Source: JAFAVZ01 sp036009105
Lineage (GTDB): Bacteria > Acidobacteriota > Thermoanaerobaculia > Gp7-AA8
Length of the DNA: 14,555 nt
Assembly (NCBI GenBank): GCA_036009105.1
Contig: DASYMJ010000308.1
Coordinates: forward strand, 1-14,555
Direction: 5' to 3'
In this document: positions 6,720 to 12,678 of the stretch, in pieces
Numbering within the stretch: position 1 is the first letter of the stretch
Layout: each line of letters begins with the position of its first letter
Notes under the pieces: generated by a model
What the model saw: the letters and a program-made list of their open reading frames with translations, nothing else
Databases searched by the model: none
Told to the model about the DNA's origin: nothing
Position numbers and translations under genes: made by a program

Positions 6720-9542
6720 CTACCCCGCCACCTCCGCCAGCGCCGCATCCGGCAACGTGAACGCCGTATCCAGCAGCGGCGCGTCCGGCTCGAGCAGCTC
6801 CGGGTAGGTGATGCCGGGCAGGAGCTGGATGTCGAACAGCTCCTGCACGGCGCCTTCGAAGCGGACGAAGCCCGCCGGACGGCCGGTGCGGAGGTCGATG
6901 GCCCAGACGCCGCACGCGCGCTCCGAAAGGGCGATCCGTTGCGCGAGGGGGATCCCTTCGAACACGCTCTCCCGCACCTGGGAGAGGCCGACGAACGCGT
7001 AGGGGCCGGCGAAGGCGAGGCCGCGGGTGAAGCCGGGGAGCTCGGCGATGGTCTCGGTGCGGCCGGTGGGGAGGTCGACGGTGGCCAGGGTTCCGCGGGC
7101 CGATTCGAGCACGAAGAGGCGGCCGGCGTACCAGCGCGGGGAATGCGGCATGGACAGGCCGCGCACCACGGTCTCGCCCGAGTCGACGTCGATGAGCAGG
7201 CCGCCGGTGGTCTTCTCCTCCCGCCAGCCCTGCTGCGTGTTCGTCGCGCCGAACGCGGTGACGAAGCGCGGGCGGCCGTCGATCATGCACAGGCCGTTCA
7301 GGTGGCAGCGGTCCTCCGCCGCCAGGTGCGTGACGAATGGCGGGCGCCAGCGGGGGACGAAGCTATGGTCCGCATCCAGCGTGCAGAGCGCGGAAAAGCG
7401 GGTGTTCGTGATCCACAGCTCCCCGGCGGCGTCGAACGCGATCTCGTGCACGCGGATGTCGCCCGTCGCATGCATGTTGCGCGGCACGTAAACGGCGTCG
7501 TTGCGGCCGGGCGGCTGGAGGCGCTGGGCCAGCGCCGGCTGGTTGCGGTAGTCCCACACCGCGCCCATGGTGGCGATGGCGATGCGGCCCGGCCCGACGG
7601 CGACGCCCATCGGACTGCGGAACCCGCGGAAGTGCGTGTTCAAGGCGCCGCGGTCGGCGCGCAGGATGACCAGCCGGCCGGACTGATAGGTCGAGACCAG
7701 CAGCGAGACGCGCAGCTCCTCCAGGAGCGCGGGGAAAGTAGCGGTATGGACACTGCGGAATGAGAGCGAGGGGGCGGCCGGAGGGGCGGACGAAGCGCGC
7801 ACGCGCGTAGCGGGCGGCCGGGCGAACACCTCCCGCGCCCGCTCGGCCACCTCGCCGGTCAACGCGGCGACCGACTCCAGCTCGTCCGCGTTGCGGCGCC
7901 ATTTCTCCGGGCTGGGCGGGGTGAGGGTGTGGCGGGCGTGGGGGAGGGGGGCGGTCAGGGTCCGGTCGAAGGCGATGCCGGTGAACTCGCACAGCCGCGC
8001 GATCTCCGCCTGCGGATCGCTCACCAGCCGGTCGTACGAGGCGACGCACCACGAGTCGCCCGGCAGCGCCTCCAGGTCATCGAGCATCAGGCGCGTCGCC
8101 GCGGTCCACTGATGCGCCACCACCTCCGCCAGCGGCCGGCCGATGAGCGAGCGCCAGCCGGGCACCAGGAGCAGGGACCAGGGGTGGCCGATCCATCCCG
8201 GCAGCTCGGGATAGGTGGCGAAGCGGCCGGAGCGCCACGCGTCGAGCATGCTGCTCATCGTGGCCCGCGGATCGCGATAGAGATAGAGGAAGAACGCATC
8301 GGGGAACATCGCCTTCAGGAAGGGGATGCGCAGGCTGTTCTTCGGCGTCTTCTCCAGCATGCGCACCTCGCGGGACAGCTCGTCGCTGCCGTCCCGGTCG
8401 TGCAGCGACTCGGCGAAGCGGGCGTAGAGCTCGTCGCGGGAGACGATGTTCGCGTCGGCGGCGGTGAGCCGGTTCGACTCCCACCCCCGCCGGGAGGGGT
8501 GCAGCTGGGGGATCCCTTCCATCACCGCATGGCTCTCGCCGCCGATGGTGAAGACGGAAGGGGAGAGGGCGAGCGTCTCGAAGAGGAGCGTCGAGCCGGA
8601 GCGGGGCGACGAGACGATGAAGATGGGGCGGTCGAAGCGGAACGCCCCGGGCCCTTCCCGCGCCGCGAGCTCCGGGTTGAGCGCCGGCCGCAACACGATC
8701 TGCCGCACGGCCTCCACCGCGTCGATGCTGTTCGGCAGGGCGAACCTGCCCGCGTGCGGCGCCAGCAGCGCGTCGAAGCGATCGAGCAGCGCCCGGTAGC
8801 GCGGGAACTGGGAGACGCCGCACTCCGCGTACAGCGCACGCCACGCCATGCGGAGCTCATCGACCACGGCGCGGACCTGGGGCGGCAGCTCGAGCAGCAT
8901 GAGCAGCGAGGCCTGCTCCTCCGGCGTCATCACCGCGGGGAAGTTGTGTACCTCGTAGCGGGGCGAGAGATCCCCTCCGTCGAAAGGCACGAACGACTCG
9001 CTCTCGCCGGCCAGCAAGGCGCGGAACTCCGGCGAGCCGGCGGTGTCGGCCACCAGGTGAATGCGCCGCGTGGGATTCGGATTGAGGACGTTATGGCGGC
9101 GCCAGGTGTCGAACACCCACGCCTCGCCGGCGGCCATGTGCACCGCCTGGTCGCCGCAGAGGAAGCGGACGGCCGGCTCGGTGACGATCGGTACGTGCAC
9201 CCGCGCCCGCTGCATCCAGTAGTAGTTCGTATCGACGTGCGGCGTCGCCTCGGAGTTGCCGTCGAGGCGCATCAGGCGCGTCCGGCCGATCGGCGCGCGC
9301 AGGCTGGCCAGCACCTGGCGCAGATACGGCGCGCGCTCCAGATAGGGCGTCGCGTGCATCATCCCCTTCACCCCGTCGTCGTCCGGGTCGCCGCCCACCG
9401 CCACCAGCGGCAGCGCGCTGTTGCCCCGATGTCCCTCCGGATGGGGGCGCCAGTCGGACTGCCCGAAGCGGGCGATCTCCTCGGCCAGGCGCGCGGCATC
9501 GAAGCGGAGGGGAAGGCGGATGAAAGGCCGGTCGAGTTGCAT
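6720..9542 (-). CDS. Aspartyl/asparaginyl beta-hydroxylase - sulfotransferase - TIGR03032 fusion protein
   Basis: A 940-residue, apparently cytosolic enzyme with three domains. Residues about 5-170 match the aspartyl/asparaginyl beta-hydroxylase family (2-oxoglutarate/Fe(II) oxygenases): HVD (H102, D104), the distal H150 and R160 in RRIHLV are the expected metal and 2-oxoglutarate residues. Residues about 300-575 are a PAPS-dependent sulfotransferase: 5'-phosphosulfate loop SSPRSGSTLL (R314-T318), EKTPKNS (397-403) and the 3'-phosphate motif YRDPRATMSSM (R423, S430/S431). Residues about 591-930 match the TIGR03032/DUF4915 family (STYQSGRL, NMHATGDIRVHEIAFD, CHLNGLCM), probably a beta-propeller-like fold of unknown role. 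The start is set at 9542, where the hydroxylase homology begins; the in-frame ATG at 9629 adds 29 unrelated residues and overlaps the divergent gene. No signal peptide is seen. Successive hydroxylation and sulfation of one side chain is plausible but unproven. Confidence 0.88.
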   Translation of the reverse strand: MQLDRPFIRLPLRFDAARLAEEIARFGQSDWRPHPEGHRGNSALPLVAVGGDPDDDGVKGMMHATPYLERAPYLRQVLASLRAPIGRTRLMRLDGNSEATPHVDTNYYWMQRARVHVPIVTEPAVRFLCGDQAVHMAAGEAWVFDTWRRHNVLNPNPTRRIHLVADTAGSPEFRALLAGESESFVPFDGGDLSPRYEVHNFPAVMTPEEQASLLMLLELPPQVRAVVDELRMAWRALYAECGVSQFPRYRALLDRFDALLAPHAGRFALPNSIDAVEAVRQIVLRPALNPELAAREGPGAFRFDRPIFIVSSPRSGSTLLFETLALSPSVFTIGGESHAVMEGIPQLHPSRRGWESNRLTAADANIVSRDELYARFAESLHDRDGSDELSREVRMLEKTPKNSLRIPFLKAMFPDAFFLYLYRDPRATMSSMLDAWRSGRFATYPELPGWIGHPWSLLLVPGWRSLIGRPLAEVVAHQWTAATRLMLDDLEALPGDSWCVASYDRLVSDPQAEIARLCEFTGIAFDRTLTAPLPHARHTLTPPSPEKWRRNADELESVAALTGEVAERAREVFARPPATRVRASSAPPAAPSLSFRSVHTATFPALLEELRVSLLVSTYQSGRLVILRADRGALNTHFRGFRSPMGVAVGPGRIAIATMGAVWDYRNQPALAQRLQPPGRNDAVYVPRNMHATGDIRVHEIAFDAAGELWITNTRFSALCTLDADHSFVPRWRPPFVTHLAAEDRCHLNGLCMIDGRPRFVTAFGATNTQQGWREEKTTGGLLIDVDSGETVVRGLSMPHSPRWYAGRLFVLESARGTLATVDLPTGRTETIAELPGFTRGLAFAGPYAFVGLSQVRESVFEGIPLAQRIALSERACGVWAIDLRTGRPAGFVRFEGAVQELFDIQLLPGITYPELLEPDAPLLDTAFTLPDAALAEVAG

Positions 9543-9571
9543 GTGGCAATTGCGAAATCGGCGGCTATACT
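9543..9571 (+). promoter_or_regulatory. Possible sigma-70-type promoter of the surface-protein gene
   Basis: GTGGCA at 9543-9548 (four of six matches to TTGACA), a 17-bp spacer, then TATACT at 9566-9571 (five of six matches to TATAAT), in the 75-bp gap between divergent genes. It would start transcription about 40 bases before the ATG. There is no experimental support. Confidence 0.4.
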
Positions 9572-9607
9572 CGCACATCCCCCGGGCGTCTCCCGTTGAA
9601 CAAGAGA

Positions 9608-9612
9608 GAGGA
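9608..9612 (+). promoter_or_regulatory. Ribosome binding site of the surface-protein gene
   Basis: GAGGA five bases before the ATG at 9618, within a purine-rich run. It supports the long Arg-rich signal-peptide start rather than an internal ATG (M25 or M28). Confidence 0.6.
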
Positions 9613-9617
9613 AGAAG

Positions 9618-12611
9618 ATGACTCGTCAACAGCGACGTGCCGAAGAGCGGCGTTCATCCAAACAGAGACGCACGGCCACGCTGGCCGCCATGGCGGCCAT
9701 GGCCGCCGCCTCATCCGGGCTGATCGCGCTGCCGGCCGATGCCGCCGATGCGACGAAGACGAAGCCGCACAATGCCATCGCCAACTGGGCGAAGCAGCCC
9801 GGCGCGTTGAAGGCACGGCCGGGGAAGGGCAAACATCGCGGCGGCAAGAAGAGCGCTGCCAGGACGACCCATCGCTCCAGCGCCCTGGCGGCCGGCATCA
9901 TCGTCAACTCCCTGGCCGACGTGGCCACGCCGGCCGACGGCCAGTGCACGCTGCGCGAGGCGCTGGACAACGCCAATAGCGACTCCGATACGACGGGCGG
10001 CGATTGCGCCCCCGGCCAGGACGCGGCGGACGTCATCACCTTCAGCGTCACCGGCTCCATCGTCACCGGCTCGCGGCTGGACGTGCTGGACGGCGTCACC
10101 ATCAACGGTCCGGGCGCGGCCTCGCTCGCGGTCGACGGCAACAACAATCACCGCGTCTTCTATCTCTACGCGCAGAGCGAGAACGTCACCATCTCGAACC
10201 TGACCATCAGCGGCGGACGGACCGCGACGAACGAGCCGGGCGGCGGCATCGCCTCGTTCGGCACGAACCTCACCCTCGATCACGTGACGGTCTCCGGCAA
10301 CACCGCCACGGCCAGCGCGGGCGGCGGCGTCTTCGCGGTAGGCGGCCCGCAGTCGCTCAACATCCAGCACTCGACCCTGAGCGGCAACACGGCCGATCTG
10401 GGCGGCGGCGCCTACGTCAGCCTCTACGGCACGATCTCCATCACCGACTCCACCGTCAGCGGCAACCAGGCCACCTACGGCGGCGGGCTCGCCTTCTACG
10501 GATACGGCTCGCCGACCATCGCCCGGACCACCATCACCGGCAACCAGGCCGCGATCGCCGGCGGCATGGCCACGCAGCTCTACGGAATGACCCTGGACGA
10601 CGTCACGATCACGTCGAACACGGCCAGCCTCGGCGCCGGCGGCGCGCTCATCAACCACGTGCTTGGCGTCACCGTGAACAACTCGCGCATCACCGGCAAC
10701 TCCGCCGCCTCGACGGGCGGCCTGTTCGCGCGCAGGATCGCCGGCGTCGGGGGCGGCGGGCAGGGACAGAAGAGACGGGCCCGGATCAAGCCGCAGGGCG
10801 TCCTGCCGCCGCCCTTCGATGGCATCAGCATCGTCGACACCACCATCTCCGGCAACATGGCCACCAGCGATACGGGCGGAGTCTTCCTCTACGGCGGTGC
10901 GAGCGCCATCCAGCGCTCCACCGTCTCCGGCAACACGGCGATCACCACCGGCGGGGGCATCTATCTCTACGCCGGCTCGCTCCTTCTGGAAGACAGCACG
11001 GTGGCGAACAACGGTGCCACGGGCGCCAACGGCGTGGGCGGCGGCATCTTCTCGTACCAGGCGCTGGACGTCCGCCACTCCACGATCTCCGGCAACTCGG
11101 CCGGCCAGGACGGCGGCAACATCTACCTGTACAACGACGGCGCGACGACCACCATCCGCAACTCCATCGTGGCGAACGGCGTCGCCCCGGCCGATCCGGA
11201 CATCGGCACGAACGGCACGGTGAACGCGTTCTACTCGCTCATCGAGACGCCCTCGCCGAACGTCGTCACCGACGCCACGGACATCACCGGCCTCGATCCG
11301 CAGCTCGGACCGCTGCAGAACAACGGCGGGCCGACCCAGACCATGCTCCTCGCGCTGGGCAGCCCGGCGGTCAACACCGGCGATCCGGCCTACGCGCCGC
11401 CGCCGACCATCGACCAGCGCGGCCAGCCGCGCGTCGCCGGCGGCCGGACGGACATGGGCGCCACCGAGCTGCAGGCCGGCACCATCGCCTTCGGCGCGGT
11501 CAACTATCCGGTCAGCGAAGGCGGGGGGAGCGGAACGATCACCATCACCCGCACCGGCGGCAGCGACCCGGTGACGGTCGGCTACGCGACGTCCGACGGC
11601 ACGGCGAACGCGCCGGCCGACTACACCGCCACCAACGGCACGGTCTCCTTCGCGGCGCTGGAGAACGGCTCCAAGAACGGCAGCGTACCGATCATCGACG
11701 ACGCGGCGGTGGAGCCGACCGAGACGATCAACCTCGCCCTCACCGGCGTCCCGGCCGGCTTCCTCGGCACGCCGTCCACGGCCACCATCAGCATCCTCGA
11801 CAACGACAACGCGCCGGTCTCCTTCTCCATCGACAACATCGCGCTGGCCGAGGGGAACGCGGGGACGACGGCGTTCACGTTCACCATCACCAAGACGGGC
11901 GTCACCGGCGCCACGACGAGCGTCCAGGTGGCCACCTCCAACGGCACCGCCACAACGCCCAGCGACTACGCCGCGATCCCGCTGACCACGATCACGTTCC
12001 TTCCCGGCGACACCCAGAAACAGGTCACGGTGAACGTGGTCGGCGACACGGCCTTCGAGCCGAACGAGACGTTCCTGGTCAACCTCTCCAACCCGAGCGG
12101 CGGCTCGGTGGCGACGCCGTCCGGCCAGGGGACGATCGGCAACGACGACGCGCAGGCGGCCGACCTCTTCATCACCAAGACGACGCCTTCGACGAGCGTG
12201 GTGACCGGCAACAATCTGACCTACACCATCACCGTGATGAACAACGGCCCCCAGGCCGCGACGGCCGCCACGGTGACGGACGTCCTGCCGGCGAATACGA
12301 CATTCGTCGGGGCGACGCCTTCGCAGGGCAGCTGCGCCGGCACCACCACGGTCACCTGCAACCTCGGCGGCCTGACCAACGGCGGCTCGGCCACCATCAC
12401 CCTGGTGGTACACGTGACCGCTGCCACCGGCACGGTGGTCAACACCGCCTCCGTCGCCGGCACGCCGGCCGACCCGAACGGCTCGAACAACGCGGTCACC
12501 TCCGCGCCGGTGCCGATCACCCCGGCGGCGGTTCCGGCGCTCGATGAGCTGGGACTGGTGGCGCTCGCCGCGCTCCTCGCGCTCGGCGCCATGTTGAAAT
12601 TGCGGGAGTAG
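9618..12611 (+). CDS. CSLREA/choice-of-anchor Q surface protein with Calx-beta, DUF11 and IPTL-CTERM-like tail
   Basis: A 997-residue secreted protein. Residues 1-45 are an unusually long signal peptide (eight Arg/Lys in the first 18 residues, hydrophobic core about 20-38, likely cleavage after ADA). A basic linker follows to about 92. Next comes a CSLREA domain (I94 onward, with QCTLREAL at 109-116), a right-handed beta-helix of about ten coils (192-515) repeating every 26 residues around T-[IV]-[ST]-G-N, and a choice-of-anchor Q segment (NNGGPTQT at 568-575, on to about 619). Then come two Calx-beta domains (621-731 ending ILDNDN; 732-844 ending IGNDD), a DUF11 domain (845-970) and a C-terminal tail, PALDELG plus hydrophobic helix plus KLRE (972-997). 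The tail resembles IPTL-CTERM, a sorting signal processed by exosortase-type enzymes. A basic segment (372-399) replaces one helix coil. The protein is probably cell-surface anchored; its ligand is unknown. Confidence 0.92.
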   Translation: MTRQQRRAEERRSSKQRRTATLAAMAAMAAASSGLIALPADAADATKTKPHNAIANWAKQPGALKARPGKGKHRGGKKSAARTTHRSSALAAGIIVNSLADVATPADGQCTLREALDNANSDSDTTGGDCAPGQDAADVITFSVTGSIVTGSRLDVLDGVTINGPGAASLAVDGNNNHRVFYLYAQSENVTISNLTISGGRTATNEPGGGIASFGTNLTLDHVTVSGNTATASAGGGVFAVGGPQSLNIQHSTLSGNTADLGGGAYVSLYGTISITDSTVSGNQATYGGGLAFYGYGSPTIARTTITGNQAAIAGGMATQLYGMTLDDVTITSNTASLGAGGALINHVLGVTVNNSRITGNSAASTGGLFARRIAGVGGGGQGQKRRARIKPQGVLPPPFDGISIVDTTISGNMATSDTGGVFLYGGASAIQRSTVSGNTAITTGGGIYLYAGSLLLEDSTVANNGATGANGVGGGIFSYQALDVRHSTISGNSAGQDGGNIYLYNDGATTTIRNSIVANGVAPADPDIGTNGTVNAFYSLIETPSPNVVTDATDITGLDPQLGPLQNNGGPTQTMLLALGSPAVNTGDPAYAPPPTIDQRGQPRVAGGRTDMGATELQAGTIAFGAVNYPVSEGGGSGTITITRTGGSDPVTVGYATSDGTANAPADYTATNGTVSFAALENGSKNGSVPIIDDAAVEPTETINLALTGVPAGFLGTPSTATISILDNDNAPVSFSIDNIALAEGNAGTTAFTFTITKTGVTGATTSVQVATSNGTATTPSDYAAIPLTTITFLPGDTQKQVTVNVVGDTAFEPNETFLVNLSNPSGGSVATPSGQGTIGNDDAQAADLFITKTTPSTSVVTGNNLTYTITVMNNGPQAATAATVTDVLPANTTFVGATPSQGSCAGTTTVTCNLGGLTNGGSATITLVVHVTAATGTVVNTASVAGTPADPNGSNNAVTSAPVPITPAAVPALDELGLVALAALLALGAMLKLRE
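10291..11096 (+). repeat. In-frame 78-bp-period coding repeat (beta-helix coils)
   Basis: The motif T-[IV]-[ST]-[GS]-N recurs with its third residue at positions 226, 255, 281, 307, 332, 359, 411, 437, 463 (degenerate, VANN) and 491 of the surface protein, a spacing of 25-29 residues and mostly exactly 26. Each motif is followed within about ten residues by a GG turn. The 359-to-411 step is 52 residues, exactly two periods; the missing coil is occupied by a basic Gly-rich segment. The repeats are diverged at DNA level, so this is protein-fold periodicity and not a recent tandem duplication. Confidence 0.75.
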
Positions 12612-12613
12612 AT

Positions 12614-12678
12614 GTAGGGCCGGCTCTCCGCCGGCCCAGCTATCCGTTGATGATGGGCCGGCTGATCGCCGGCCCTAC
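12614..12678. repeat. Nested palindromic (REP-like) element between convergent genes
   Basis: The outer arms GTAGGGCCGGC (12614-12624) and GCCGGCCCTAC (12668-12678) are perfect 11-bp inverted repeats. Inside, the same 8-bp stem GGGCCGGC/GCCGGCCC forms two separate hairpins, each with a 5-base loop (12617-12637, loop TCTCC; 12655-12675, loop TGATC). This two-hairpin layout resembles REP/BIME-type or small MITE-like intergenic repeats. The right half overlaps the 3' coding end of the minus-strand membrane protein. Confidence 0.75.

Noticed and set aside
6671..6748. N-terminal extension of the cysteine-rich protein to an ATG at 6748
   Set aside because: It would bury the signal peptide behind 26 mostly basic residues and overlap the upstream gene; the ATG at 6670 has a good ribosome site.
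9550..9571. TTGCGA...TATACT as a promoter pair
   Set aside because: The spacer is only 10 bp, too short for a sigma-70 promoter; the GTGGCA element with a 17-bp spacer fits better.
9543..9629. N-terminal extension of the fusion enzyme to an ATG at 9629
   Set aside because: The added 29 residues have no homology-like pattern and would overlap the divergent gene and its ribosome site; the hydroxylase domain begins at the ATG at 9542.
9711..12413. 900-codon minus-strand open frame opposite the surface protein
   Set aside because: Composition is Arg/Gly/Asp/Val-rich with no fold signature; the plus strand encodes well-defined CSLREA, Calx-beta and DUF11 domains.
10004..12547. 847-codon plus-strand frame inside the surface-protein gene
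   Set aside because: His/Arg-rich shadow in another frame of a repeat-containing gene; it has no start signal or domain.
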